Shown here: piece by piece, positions 41,185 through 50,313 of the stretch
Layout of the letters: each line of letters begins with the position of its first letter
Numbering within the stretch: the first letter of the stretch is position 1
DNA from: Cedecea sp000277545
GTDB taxonomy: Bacteria; Pseudomonadota; Gammaproteobacteria; Enterobacterales; Enterobacteriaceae
Assembly: GCA_050847315.1 (NCBI GenBank)
Contig: CP193791.1
Length of the DNA stretch: 64,000 nt
Direction: 5' to 3' (one strand)
The notes under the pieces: model-generated
The model's input: the letters and a program-made list of their open reading frames with translations, nothing else
The model's database searches: none
What the model was told of the DNA's origin: nothing
Translations under genes and position numbers: made by a program

Positions 41185-42441
41185 TTGTTCCGCCAGCACA
41201 GTCACGGCGCGAGTGAAAGCCTGGACGGCAAGGGCCACGTCGCTTTCCATGACGGATTCCGCCGGATGATGGCTGATACCCTTCTCGCAGCGAACAAACA
41301 GCATAGCGCTCGGCCAACGCTCGGCGATGGCAATGGCATCGTGCCCTGCGCCGCTTGACAACGACAGGCTCCGCCCCTGAACTTCGCTCACCGCCTGCGT
41401 TAGCGTTGCCTGCAACGCCGCATCACACGGCGTGGCCGGAATAGCGTAGTAGGCTTCTGCGTTAAACTGCATACCGCGACGGGCGGCAATCGCTTCCCCT
41501 TCGGCAAGAAGCTGGCCTAACAAACTCGCCAGGCTTTCGTCACGCGGGCTGCGAATGTCCAGCGTAAGCTGAACGTCGCCAGGGATGACGTTCACCGCGC
41601 CTGGCGCGCAGCTTAACGTTCCCACCGTGGCAACTTCGTCGGGGCCGTGGCGGCGCGTGGCGGATTCAATAAATGTCATCCATTCGGCAGCGGCGGCCAG
41701 CGCATCTTTACGCAGCGCCATTGGCACCGTCCCCGCATGGCCCGCATGGCCGGTAAAGCTGCAGTTCAGGCGACGGGCGCCGTTAATGGCCGTGACCACG
41801 CCCAGCGCAAGGCCCTGCTCTTCCAGCACCGGTCCCTGCTCGATATGCAGCTCAAGGTAAGCGCTGAAATCGCTTTTTGGCCGCTCCGCGCTGGCAATAC
41901 GCGTCGGATCCAGACCGGCAATCGTCATGGCCTGCGCCACGCTGACGCCGCTGGCATCTTCACAGCTCAGCCAATGCGCCGGCCAACTGCCGGTGATGCC
42001 TCGGCTCCCCAGCAGGGTAACCCCAAAGCGGGTGCCTTCTTCATCGCCAAAACCGACAATTTCGATGGCCTGCTCGAGCTGGATATTGTTTTGATAAAGG
42101 TACGCGACCACTTCCAGGGCACACAGCACGCCGAGCATCCCATCGTAGCGGCCCGCATTGCGCACCGTATCAAGATGGGACCCCAGCAAAATCGCCTGCG
42201 CGCCTTCTTGCCTGCCTTCGTAACGCCCACAAATATTGCCGACAGCGTCCTGCCAGGTCGTCATGCCGAGCTGTTCCATCCAGCCAGCGACCAGCTGATT
42301 CGCCCGCAAATGTTGCACCGAAAGGTAAACCCGGGTCAGCTGGCCCGCGCTTTCGCTGATAGCAGCTAGCTGGTCAGCCCTGTCCATGACGCGCTGGGCG
42401 GCAACCGCGGCATAGTTAGCATCCATAAGCGGCGCGCCCAT
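41182..42441 (-). CDS. hpxK: Allantoate amidohydrolase
   Basis: An M20-family carbamoylase/amidohydrolase of about 419 residues. Metal-binding motifs are GSHLDTVRNAGRYDG, GFGDEEGTRFG and LHIEQGP; GAGHDA is also typical of AllC/HpxK. It converts allantoate to ureidoglycine, ammonia and CO2. The ATG at 42441 shares its A with the hpxJ stop (TAATG), so translation is coupled; another ATG lies five codons later. In Klebsiella the hpxJ-hpxK pair is likewise adjacent. Confidence 0.88.
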   Translation of the reverse strand: MGAPLMDANYAAVAAQRVMDRADQLAAISESAGQLTRVYLSVQHLRANQLVAGWMEQLGMTTWQDAVGNICGRYEGRQEGAQAILLGSHLDTVRNAGRYDGMLGVLCALEVVAYLYQNNIQLEQAIEIVGFGDEEGTRFGVTLLGSRGITGSWPAHWLSCEDASGVSVAQAMTIAGLDPTRIASAERPKSDFSAYLELHIEQGPVLEEQGLALGVVTAINGARRLNCSFTGHAGHAGTVPMALRKDALAAAAEWMTFIESATRRHGPDEVATVGTLSCAPGAVNVIPGDVQLTLDIRSPRDESLASLLGQLLAEGEAIAARRGMQFNAEAYYAIPATPCDAALQATLTQAVSEVQGRSLSLSSGAGHDAIAIAERWPSAMLFVRCEKGISHHPAESVMESDVALAVQAFTRAVTVLAEQ

Positions 42442-43682
42442 TAGCGGGCCCCCTGCGCGTAAACGTTCCACGCGGCCTGCATCGCTTCACCCTGCACGCT
42501 TTTAAAGCCGAGACGGTTAAGCACCGCTTCCAGCGCGGTGAGCGTTTGCAGCACGCAGTCTTTGCGTGCGTTGTAGCCCATGGTGCCGATGCGCCAGATT
42601 TTGCCCTGTAGCGGGCCGAAGGAGGTGCCGATCTCGATATGGAAATCTTCCAGCAGCAGCTTACGAACCTCTTCGCCGTGAACCTGCGCCGGGATAGCCA
42701 CGCCGAGGACGTTGTTCATCTTGTGGTCAAGATCGCCGAAAGTTTCCAGCCCCATGCCGTGGATCCCCGCCACCATCGCCCTGCCGTGCAGCTCATGACG
42801 GGCAATACCGACGTCCAGACCTTCTTCCAGGATCACTCGGGCGCACTCACGGGCAGCAAACAGCATGCTCGTCGCTTCGGTGTGGTGATTCAGACGTTCC
42901 GGCCCCCAGTAGTCCATGATCATGCCCAGATCGAAGTAGTTGGAGTAGATCATCTCTTCGTCCCCGTCCTGATGGGCGGCAGTGCGAATGCCTTCTTCCA
43001 CGCATTTACGGCGGCGAATGGCCTCTTCCATTTTCGGACTAAGGGTGACCGGTGAGCTGCCTGACGGGCCGCCCAGGCACTTCTGCAATCCGGCGGAAAC
43101 GGCATCCAGTCCCCAGGCATCGGTGAGCAGTTCGTTCCCGCCAAACGATGCTGTAGCATCGGTGTAGAACAGCACGCCGTGGCGGCGGCAGATCTCCCCC
43201 AGTTCGGCCAGCGGCTGCAGCATCGTGGTGGAAGTATCGCCCTGCACGGTCAGTAGCAGGCGAGGTTTTACCACTTTGATGGCGTCTTCGATTTGCTGCG
43301 GGCTGAATACTTCGCCCCACGGCACTTCAATGGTGTGCACTTCGGCGCGGCAGCGGCGGGCAATCTCACACAGCAGGTGACCAAAACGGCCAAACACTGG
43401 CACAAGCACTTTATCGCCAGGGCGAATAACCGACAGCAAAATGGCCTCGATCCCGGCACGGGAAGTGCCGTCCACCAGCATCGTCCATTTGTTTTCGGTG
43501 CGGAAGAGCTCGCGGTACAGCACCATCACCTCATTCATATATCCCGTCATCACCGGGTCATACTGGCCGATAAGCTGACTCGCCATGGCACGCAGCACGC
43601 GCGGATCGGCATTGATCGGGCCTGGCCCCATCAGCAAACGGTGCGGCGGGTTGATCTGGGAAAACTGCTGAATATCAAACAT
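42441..43682 (-). CDS. hpxJ: Ureidoglycine-glyoxylate aminotransferase
   Basis: A 413-residue class V PLP aminotransferase of the PucG type. The pyridoxal lysine is in GLQKCLGGPSG; TDATASFGGNEL and GTSFGPLQGKIWRIG are conserved. It moves the amino group of ureidoglycine to glyoxylate, giving oxalurate and glycine. ATG 43682 follows AAGGAA; longer starts are unlikely. It starts 186 bp after the hpxU stop, so hpxJK probably have their own promoter, which contains a candidate HpxU motif. Confidence 0.88.
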   Translation of the reverse strand: MFDIQQFSQINPPHRLLMGPGPINADPRVLRAMASQLIGQYDPVMTGYMNEVMVLYRELFRTENKWTMLVDGTSRAGIEAILLSVIRPGDKVLVPVFGRFGHLLCEIARRCRAEVHTIEVPWGEVFSPQQIEDAIKVVKPRLLLTVQGDTSTTMLQPLAELGEICRRHGVLFYTDATASFGGNELLTDAWGLDAVSAGLQKCLGGPSGSSPVTLSPKMEEAIRRRKCVEEGIRTAAHQDGDEEMIYSNYFDLGMIMDYWGPERLNHHTEATSMLFAARECARVILEEGLDVGIARHELHGRAMVAGIHGMGLETFGDLDHKMNNVLGVAIPAQVHGEEVRKLLLEDFHIEIGTSFGPLQGKIWRIGTMGYNARKDCVLQTLTALEAVLNRLGFKSVQGEAMQAAWNVYAQGAR

Positions 43683-43704
43683 GGCGATTCCTTGAGTCTG
43701 AGAT

Positions 43705-43715
43705 TGAAACAAAAG
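43705..43715 (-). promoter_or_regulatory. Candidate HpxU operator before hpxJ
   Basis: On the minus strand CTTTTGTTTCA lies 23 bp before the hpxJ ATG. The identical 11-mer occurs in the hpxU-hpxW intergenic region at 44723-44733. Shared placement at the locus promoters suggests HpxU binding; this is inference. Confidence 0.4.
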
Positions 43716-43868
43716 ATTCTTATAATCATCTTTTGCAACTAATGTGCCAGCCGCAGGCAAAATTTTTTCCGGCTGACAGGCTTAAGCCAGCGCGGAAAAA
43801 CAGGTTTGGGTAAAAACGATGAACTCTTTTGGCTCACCCGAACTGTGCAGTTGCACCGTCGAGGAGCA

Positions 43869-44708
43869 TTAACGCTGTTCGAGTTCGTCCAGCTCTGTAT
43901 ACAATTCAGCGATATTATGGATACGCTGACGCCCACTGGTCAATGATTCATGCAGCACCGCGTTAGCCAGTAAATTCACCAGGCTCATGGCGCTGCTGTA
44001 GCTGTCAAACGCCGAAACGCTGTCGAGCGGCGCGCTCAAATGCCAGCCAGGATAACTTGCCAGCACCGCCGAACCCGGTTCGCTCAGCATCACCAGCGGT
44101 ATACCGCGCTGCTGTAAACTGGTGAGCAGTGGCTTGATAATGCGCGGCCTGCGGCGAAACGCCACGGTGACGACGCAATCTTCCGGACCGATATCCACCA
44201 GCTCTTCCGCCAGCGTCTGCCCCGGCTGCGGGAGCAGATGTACGCCGCTGCGCACCTGCAAAAGCTGCTGGCGCAAGTGCATCGCCACCGGCCAGGAGTT
44301 TCGCATCCCAATGATAAACAGCCGTTTTCCGGTCACAAGGGCCTTGACCACTTCGGCAAACGGGCCCGCTTCCAGCTGATTCACCAGTTGAGTAAGGTTC
44401 GCCATTTCCTGCTTGTAATGACGCGCCAGCAGCGTGTTGCCCTGCACGGCATCGCGGTTTTCCGTCAGCGGCATCCCGCTCTGGCGCAGGGTCCGCAGCT
44501 CTTCGCGCATATCTTTGTAGCGCTCGTAACCTAAGCGCTTAAACAGGCGGCTCACGGTGGCCTTGGACACACCTGAAAGCCGCGCCAACTCGGCGCTGTT
44601 GTAGCTGATCAAGTCATCAAAGTGGTCAACGATGAACGAGGCCACGCGCTGCTCCTGCGGGGAAAAGAGCGCCCATGACGCCCGCAACCGCTCGTCTAAC
44701 TGTTTCAT
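43869..44708 (-). CDS. hpxU: RpiR-family repressor of allantoate genes
   Basis: A 279-residue RpiR regulator. It has an N-terminal helix-turn-helix (NSAELARLSGVSKATVSRLF, about 37-56) and a C-terminal SIS domain (LFIIGMRNSWPVA) that binds a small ligand. The AGGAG site selects ATG 44708; an upstream start would add 23 residues. It lies between hpxJK and the divergent hpxWXYZ, the position of the Klebsiella repressor HpxU. Confidence 0.85.
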   Translation of the reverse strand: MKQLDERLRASWALFSPQEQRVASFIVDHFDDLISYNSAELARLSGVSKATVSRLFKRLGYERYKDMREELRTLRQSGMPLTENRDAVQGNTLLARHYKQEMANLTQLVNQLEAGPFAEVVKALVTGKRLFIIGMRNSWPVAMHLRQQLLQVRSGVHLLPQPGQTLAEELVDIGPEDCVVTVAFRRRPRIIKPLLTSLQQRGIPLVMLSEPGSAVLASYPGWHLSAPLDSVSAFDSYSSAMSLVNLLANAVLHESLTSGRQRIHNIAELYTELDELEQR

Positions 44709-44722
44709 GCCGACTCCTGCAA

Positions 44723-44733
44723 CTTTTGTTTCA
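44723..44733 (+). promoter_or_regulatory. Candidate HpxU operator between hpxU and hpxW
   Basis: CTTTTGTTTCA, identical to the motif before hpxJ (43705-43715, other strand), lies 15 bp upstream of the hpxU ATG in the 122-bp divergent promoter region. Confidence 0.4.
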
Positions 44734-44830
44734 TCAAAGCCTGACACAGTGAAACGATCTTCGTCAACCTGGAACATCTCTTGCTTCTGACTCCCCTACC
44801 CGAGCGGATTTCCTGCAAGAGAAGAAAAAT

Positions 44831-46414
44831 ATGCAAAGCAATATGGCCCCCGGAGGCATGGCGGTGACGCCCCATCATCTGGCTTCTGAAAGTGCGCTGT
44901 CTGTGCTGCGCCAGGGCGGTGATGCCGTTGAAGCGATGGTCGCCGCAGCCGCCACTATCGCGGTGGTTTATCCCCATATGAACGGTATAGGCGGGGATGG
45001 ATTCTGGCTGATTGTTCCGCCTGAGGGGGAACCTGTGGCCATCGACGCCAGCGGGGCCGCCGGATCGCTGGCGTCACTGGATTTCTACCGGGGAGAACGC
45101 GCAATTCCCCATCGCGGCACCCGTGCTGCGTTGACCGTGCCCGGCACGCTGAGCGGCTGGGCAGAAGCACTGAAAGTGTCATCGGAGCTTGGCGGCGGGC
45201 AGATGCCGCTTTCCCGCCTGATGGCCGATGCTATTCGCTATGCGGCGGACGGGATCCCGGTCACCGCCTCTCAGGCGAACGCGACACAAAGCAAATACGC
45301 CGAGCTGGTTGATATTCCAGGTTTTGCCGACACGTTCCTGCAGCGCGGTGAAGTGCCCGCGACCGGGAGTCGTTTCACGCAGCCCCGGCTGGCCAGGACC
45401 CTGACGCGAATGACCGTAGAAGGCCTGGACAGTTTCTATCGCGGCCCGCTGGCTTCAATCATTGCCGAAGAGCTGGCCGAACTGGGATTGCCAATCACCG
45501 CGGCTGACCTCGCCGCACATCGGGCAACCCGCAGCAAACCGCTTCGCCTTGAGCACCAGGCCGGGGAAGTTTTTAACCTCGCCCCGCCTACGCAAGGGCT
45601 GGTCTCGCTGGCGATCCTCGGCATTACCGACCGCCTGTCGATGGCAAACGCCAGTGAAGTTCAGACCGTACACCGCATCGTGGAAGCCACTAAAAAAGCC
45701 TTTGCGCTGCGCGACAAGCACATCACCGACCCGCGCCTGATCGCGACCTCAATACAAAACCTGTTAGATCCCGAGGCGCTGGATCTGCTGGCCGCAAAAA
45801 TTGATGACCAAAGCGCCGCTCCGTGGGGCAAAGGTAAAGGCCCCGGCGACACGGTCTGGATGGGCGTCATTGACGGGAATGGCCTGGCCGTGTCGTTTAT
45901 TCAAAGTATTTATCACGAATTCGGCAGCGGGGTTGTGCTACCCCAAAGCGGCGTGCTGTGGCAAAACCGCGGGGCATCTTTCAGCCTCGATGCAGAGCAT
46001 CTGCTGGCGCTGGCGCCGGGCAAAAAACCGTTCCACACCCTGAACCCGGCAGCAGCCAGGCTCGCCGACGGCAGAACGCTGGTTTACGGCTCGATGGGCG
46101 GCGACGGCCAGCCGCAGACGCAGGCGACAATCTTTACCCGCTATGTACTTCAGGGCATCGGTTTACAGGAGGCCATTTGCGCGCCGCGCTGGCTGCTGGG
46201 CCGCACCTGGGGGCAAGTTTCCGACAGCCTCAAGCTTGAGAGCCGCTTTAGCCAGGACACCGTCAACGCGCTTGAAGCCCTCGGACACGAGGTAGAAACA
46301 GTCCCCGCCTTCAGCGAGATCGTCGGCCACGCCGGCGCCATCGTCAGACATACCAATGGCATGCTCGAAGGTGCGTGGGATCCGCGCAGCAACGGCAGCG
46401 CCGCAGGCTTTTGA
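44831..46414 (+). CDS. hpxW: Oxamate amidohydrolase (gamma-glutamyltransferase family)
   Basis: A 527-residue Ntn hydrolase of the gamma-glutamyltransferase family. The predicted autoprocessing nucleophile is Thr341 in GDTVWMGV, dividing the chain into large and small subunits. MNGIGGDGFWLI and GSMGGDGQPQTQA are conserved. Klebsiella HpxW hydrolyses oxamate to oxalate and ammonia. No signal peptide is seen, so it is cytoplasmic, unlike periplasmic Ggt. It is the first gene of rightward hpxWXYZ. Confidence 0.88.
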   Translation: MQSNMAPGGMAVTPHHLASESALSVLRQGGDAVEAMVAAAATIAVVYPHMNGIGGDGFWLIVPPEGEPVAIDASGAAGSLASLDFYRGERAIPHRGTRAALTVPGTLSGWAEALKVSSELGGGQMPLSRLMADAIRYAADGIPVTASQANATQSKYAELVDIPGFADTFLQRGEVPATGSRFTQPRLARTLTRMTVEGLDSFYRGPLASIIAEELAELGLPITAADLAAHRATRSKPLRLEHQAGEVFNLAPPTQGLVSLAILGITDRLSMANASEVQTVHRIVEATKKAFALRDKHITDPRLIATSIQNLLDPEALDLLAAKIDDQSAAPWGKGKGPGDTVWMGVIDGNGLAVSFIQSIYHEFGSGVVLPQSGVLWQNRGASFSLDAEHLLALAPGKKPFHTLNPAAARLADGRTLVYGSMGGDGQPQTQATIFTRYVLQGIGLQEAICAPRWLLGRTWGQVSDSLKLESRFSQDTVNALEALGHEVETVPAFSEIVGHAGAIVRHTNGMLEGAWDPRSNGSAAGF

Positions 46415-46425
46415 GGAAAATACCA

Positions 46426-46614
46426 ATGAACCAATCTTCTTTTGACTGGCAGCACTACATTGTCCTGATGGAGCAACTACTCGCCGTGCCGCTGACCGAC
46501 GAGCGCCGCAAAGAGCTGGAGTTGCAGCTGACACGCATTGCGGCCATGGCTGGACCGCTGATGGCCTTCCCGCTTGCCGATCGCCAGGAAACCGCCGGAG
46601 TTTATACGCTATGA
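46426..46614 (+). CDS. hpxX: HpxX, small GatC/AtzG-like partner (DUF4089)
   Basis: A 62-residue helical protein starting 11 bp after the hpxW stop. It resembles DUF4089/AtzG, small GatC-like partners that bind and stabilise amidases of the AtzE type. The hpxY start overlaps its stop by four bases (ATGA), consistent with a stoichiometric complex. No catalytic motif. Confidence 0.8.
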   Translation: MNQSSFDWQHYIVLMEQLLAVPLTDERRKELELQLTRIAAMAGPLMAFPLADRQETAGVYTL

Positions 46615-47987
46615 CCGCCCTTTCTATCCGACAGATCCAGCAGGGACTGCGGGACAAAGATTTTTCAGCTACCGAACTGGCCCGGCAAACGCTGGCAAAG
46701 ATTGAGCAGCGAAACCCGCAGCTTAATGCCTTTACCGAAATCACCCAGGATCGTCTTCTGGAGGAGGCGGCCTCGGTAGACCAATTGATCGGTCGCGGCA
46801 GCCCTTTGCCAGCGCTCGCGGGCGTGCCTTACGCGGTAAAAAATCTTTTCGACATTAAAGGGGTAACAACCCTTGCAGGTGCGGAGTTGTTTGCCGGGCA
46901 ACCCGCGGCCTCTGAAGATGCCTTCGCTATTACACGGCTGCAAAAAGCGGGGGGAATGCTAAGCGGGGCGTTGAATATGGATGCCTATGCCTACGGCTTC
47001 ACCACGGAAAACAGTTATTACGGAGCCACCAAAAACCCGCACGATCTGTCGCGTATTGCGGGCGGCTCGTCCGGCGGCTCAGCGGCAGCTGTAGCTGCGG
47101 GCATGGTGAACTTCACCCTTGGCACCGACACCAACGGCTCCATTCGCGTCCCGTCTTCACTTTGCGGGCTCGTGGGCCTGAAGCCGACTTTTGGCCGCCT
47201 GTCGCGCGGCGGCAGCCATCCTTTTGTCGCCAGCCTCGACCATATCGGCCCGCTGGCTCGGAGCGTGGAGGATGTCGCGGCGGTTTACGATGTGCTGCAA
47301 GGGTACGACAGTAGCGATCCTTTTCAGACTTCGCGCGCCATTGAGCCGGTTTGCGCAGCGCTTGAGCGTGATACGCCGCTTCGCGTGGCGGTGCTGGAGG
47401 GTTTCTTTGAAAGCTGGTGTGACGCGGATGCCAAAGAAGCCGTTAGCCGGGTAGCCAAAGCGCTCCAGGCTACGGAAAAAGTTTCTATGCCGGAAGCCGA
47501 ACTCGCCCGTTCGGCGGCTTTTTTGCTGACCGCCGCCGAAGGGGGAAATCAGTACCTGCCCGCACTGCGAACCAGCCCTGAGCGCTTCGAACCTAACTCG
47601 CGCGAACGCCTGCTGGCGGGGGCCATGACGCCGTCGGCCTGGTACACCCAGGCTCAGCGCTTCCGGGCCTGGTTCCGCGATCGCACGCTGCCGCTGTTTG
47701 ACCATTTTGATCTGCTTGTTGCCCCCGCCACGCCATGCTGCGCCACGCTTATCGGGCAGCAAACCATGCATATCAACGGGCAAGATATCCCGGTCAAAGC
47801 CAGCATGGGCATCCTGACGCAGCCAATCTCTTTCCTGGGATTACCTGTTGTCAGCGCCCCGCTGGTCGCGGCCAGCGGTTTACCGATTGGCGTGCAATTA
47901 ATTGCCGCACCCTGGCGGGAAGACGTGTGTTTGCAGGCCGCTCGCCGCCTGGAATCTCAGGGTATTTTACAGACGAAGGTAAGTTAA
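46611..47987 (+). CDS. hpxY: AtzE-type amidase
   Basis: A 458-residue amidase-signature enzyme. The Ser-Ser-Lys triad elements are visible: Lys in PYAVKNLFDIKG, the GGSSGGSAAAVAAG loop (about 151-164) and the nucleophile region TDTNGSIRVPSS. It likely hydrolyses a ureide such as oxalurate in this pathway; the precise substrate is not proven. Coupled to hpxX upstream and abutting hpxZ. Confidence 0.87.
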   Translation: MTALSIRQIQQGLRDKDFSATELARQTLAKIEQRNPQLNAFTEITQDRLLEEAASVDQLIGRGSPLPALAGVPYAVKNLFDIKGVTTLAGAELFAGQPAASEDAFAITRLQKAGGMLSGALNMDAYAYGFTTENSYYGATKNPHDLSRIAGGSSGGSAAAVAAGMVNFTLGTDTNGSIRVPSSLCGLVGLKPTFGRLSRGGSHPFVASLDHIGPLARSVEDVAAVYDVLQGYDSSDPFQTSRAIEPVCAALERDTPLRVAVLEGFFESWCDADAKEAVSRVAKALQATEKVSMPEAELARSAAFLLTAAEGGNQYLPALRTSPERFEPNSRERLLAGAMTPSAWYTQAQRFRAWFRDRTLPLFDHFDLLVAPATPCCATLIGQQTMHINGQDIPVKASMGILTQPISFLGLPVVSAPLVAASGLPIGVQLIAAPWREDVCLQAARRLESQGILQTKVS

Positions 47988-48371
47988 ATGATGCGAGATA
48001 ATATCGACCGCCCGGCCGTTTTAAATGAAGTCACTGCGGCATTTTATCGCTACGAGCAGGCGCTGATTACCAATGATGTCGCCGTTCTGGATGAGCTGTT
48101 TTGGGAGGATGCTCGCACCGTGCGTTTTGGCGCAACGGAAAACCTTTATGGCATTGAGCAGATCCGCGCTTTCCGCAACGGGCGTTCGCCGAAGGGGCTG
48201 GATCGCCAGTTGAGAAATACCGTTATCACCACCTTCAGCGACGACCTCGCGGTAGCGAGCACAGAATTTACCCGAGAAGACAGCGATAAGATTGGCCGCC
48301 AGATGCAGACTTGGGTCCGGTTTGCCTCAGGCTGGAAGATTGTGGCGGCGCATGTAAGTTTAATGGGGTGA
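47988..48371 (+). CDS. hpxZ: HpxZ, SnoaL/NTF2-like protein
   Basis: A 127-residue cone-shaped NTF2/SnoaL-fold protein (AtzH-like). It shows the YRYEQALITNDVAVLDELF start and W-VRFASGWKIVAAHVS end typical of the fold. Its reaction is unknown; relatives accompany AtzE-type amidases. Two adjacent ATGs; it begins directly after the hpxY stop and ends the operon. Confidence 0.82.
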   Translation: MMRDNIDRPAVLNEVTAAFYRYEQALITNDVAVLDELFWEDARTVRFGATENLYGIEQIRAFRNGRSPKGLDRQLRNTVITTFSDDLAVASTEFTREDSDKIGRQMQTWVRFASGWKIVAAHVSLMG

Positions 48372-48422
48372 TAGTCTGTTTCTTCACCATAAAAATCTTC
48401 TGTTTATGAAAGCCCATGTCGT

Positions 48423-48507
48423 GTTCCGTTCACCTTAAATACCGCTTCATATGTTGCCACCATACAGGTGAACGTGCAGGGGAAGCAGAGATACGGGTGA
48501 ACGGAAC
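48423..48507. repeat. 12-bp perfect inverted repeat with a third half-copy
   Basis: GTTCCGTTCACC (48423-48434) and GGTGAACGGAAC (48496-48507) are exact complements 61 bp apart, and a further GGTGAACG lies between them. They sit in the gap between convergent hpxZ and hpxB. The distance is long for a terminator; purpose unknown. Confidence 0.55.
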
Positions 48508-48598
48508 AGCAACAAAGTAACAAATATCTCAGAAACGAGCCTCAAAGACATATCTGTATAAAAATGGCATCCACAAAAGAATGGGAAGGCCAATAACA

Positions 48599-49555
48599 TC
48601 ATTCAACAAACGGGTGCGTCTTCACCCAATGCTCAGCAATGTCCTGCCTTCTGCAAATCCACACCCCTTCATGTTGCTGCACGTAATCCAGAAAACGCTG
48701 CAAGGCCCGGAAACGGCCCGGTCGCCCTAACAGGCGGCAATGCATGCCGATAGACATCATCTTCGGTGCCGTGTCGCCTTCTTCATACAGCACGTCAAAA
48801 CTGTCTTTCAGGTAGGTGTAAAACTGCTCGGCGGTATTGAACCCCTGCGCGGTGGCGAAGCGCATGTCATTGGTATCCAGCGTGTACGGCACGATCAGGT
48901 GAGGTTTGGTGCTATCGTCTTCGCAGGCCACTTTGCTCCAGAAGGGCAGATCGTCGCCGTAGTAATCGCTGTCGTACAGGATACCGCCGTGCTCAACCAC
49001 CAGCCTGCGGGTATTAGGGCTGTCGCGCCCGGTGTACCAACCGAGCGGGCGGGAGCCAAACAAATCCTCCAGGATTTCCATCGCCTGATGCAGGTGCTGG
49101 CGCTCGGTGGCAACGTCCATATTCTGATAATGGATCCAGCGCCAGCCGTGGCTGACCACGTCGTAGTCAGCGGCTTTGATCGCGGCCACAATCTCCGGGT
49201 TGCGGGCCAGCGCCATGGCGACGCCAAAGACCGTCAGAGGCAGACCGCGCTTCTGGAATTCATTATGGATACGCCAGAACCCTGCCCGGGAGCCGTATTC
49301 GTACAGGGAGTCCATCGACATATGGCGGTCCGGGAAACTGGCCGCCCCGATGATGTCGGAGAGAAATTGTTCCGAGCCGCTGTCGCCGTGCAGCACGTTG
49401 TTTTCCGCCCCTTCTTCAAAGTTCAGGACAAACTGAACCGCAATACGCGCGCCGTTCGGCCACTGCGCATGGGGAGGATTGCCGGCATAACCGGCGAGAT
49501 CGCGCGGGTAGTTTTCGGTAAAAGGGTAGCGATTAGGCTTTTGTTCTTCCGTCAT
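48599..49555 (-). CDS. hpxB: Allantoinase, polysaccharide-deacetylase type (PuuE)
   Basis: A 318-residue NodB-fold allantoinase, not the usual metal-dependent AllB type. PuuE signatures are FVLNFEEGAENN, VVSHGWRWIHYQ and MSIGMHCRLLGRPGR. It opens allantoin to allantoate. It follows hpxA by 18 bp in the hpxS-hpxA-hpxB order known from Klebsiella oxytoca. Confidence 0.88.
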   Translation of the reverse strand: MTEEQKPNRYPFTENYPRDLAGYAGNPPHAQWPNGARIAVQFVLNFEEGAENNVLHGDSGSEQFLSDIIGAASFPDRHMSMDSLYEYGSRAGFWRIHNEFQKRGLPLTVFGVAMALARNPEIVAAIKAADYDVVSHGWRWIHYQNMDVATERQHLHQAMEILEDLFGSRPLGWYTGRDSPNTRRLVVEHGGILYDSDYYGDDLPFWSKVACEDDSTKPHLIVPYTLDTNDMRFATAQGFNTAEQFYTYLKDSFDVLYEEGDTAPKMMSIGMHCRLLGRPGRFRALQRFLDYVQQHEGVWICRRQDIAEHWVKTHPFVE

Positions 49556-49573
49556 AGTTGGCCTCTTTTAACC

Positions 49574-50311
49574 TTAACCCAGACGAGCAAAAGAGCCGGA
49601 AAGCGGCTTTTTATTCGGATAAGCGAGATCGCCAAATTTGCTGGTGCCGATCCCCAGCGCAACCAGCGACTCCACCAGCTTCACCGCCGCGGTGACGCCG
49701 TCGATAACCGGGATACCGATCTCTTCGGTCAGCTCTTTCGCCAGGTTTGCCATGCCGCCACAGCCCAGCACGATCGCCCCACTGTTGTCTTCTTTTTTGG
49801 CCTGAATGCAGCGCTCACGCACCATGCGCTGGGCCAGCCCGGTGCCGTCTTCCAGCGCCAGCACGGGCAGATCGATGGCATGCAGCGCCGCGCAGTGATG
49901 CTCGAAGCCGTATTGCTGCAGCAAATGGCGGGCGATGATCACCGTGCGTGGCAGCGTGGTGACAATAGAGAAGCGGGTGGCGACCATCGTGGCCATATGC
50001 ATGGCCGCTTCGGCAATGCCAATCACCGGCCCGCTGGCTATCTCACGCGCCGCCAGCAGCCCAGGGTCGCCAAAGCAGGCGATGACGTGCCCGCTCGCGC
50101 CCTGCGCTTTGCCCTGCTGAATTTGTTCCAGCACACCGATGGCCGCAATGGCTTCGTCAAAGTGCCCTTCTATTGACTCCACGCCCTGCTCCGGGCAGGT
50201 CGCGAGGATTTGCGTACCGGGGGCGGCAACGCTACGCGCGGCTTCTGCAATGGTGTGCGTCATCGCCAGGCTGGTGTTGGGGTTGATCACTTGAATAATA
50301 GGCTGTGGCAT
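49574..50311 (-). CDS. hpxA: Allantoin racemase
   Basis: A 245-residue Asp/Glu/hydantoin racemase-family enzyme. The two catalytic cysteines are in HVIACFGDPG and VLGCGGMAN; INPNTS at the start is family-typical. It interconverts allantoin enantiomers so that HpxB can use both. Start is three bases after the hpxS stop. Confidence 0.88.
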   Translation of the reverse strand: MPQPIIQVINPNTSLAMTHTIAEAARSVAAPGTQILATCPEQGVESIEGHFDEAIAAIGVLEQIQQGKAQGASGHVIACFGDPGLLAAREIASGPVIGIAEAAMHMATMVATRFSIVTTLPRTVIIARHLLQQYGFEHHCAALHAIDLPVLALEDGTGLAQRMVRERCIQAKKEDNSGAIVLGCGGMANLAKELTEEIGIPVIDGVTAAVKLVESLVALGIGTSKFGDLAYPNKKPLSGSFARLG

Positions 50312-50313
50312 GG

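Noticed and set aside
48740..50176. 478-codon frame opposite hpxB and hpxA
   Set aside because: Antisense to two well-supported enzymes with intact motifs; no start signal.
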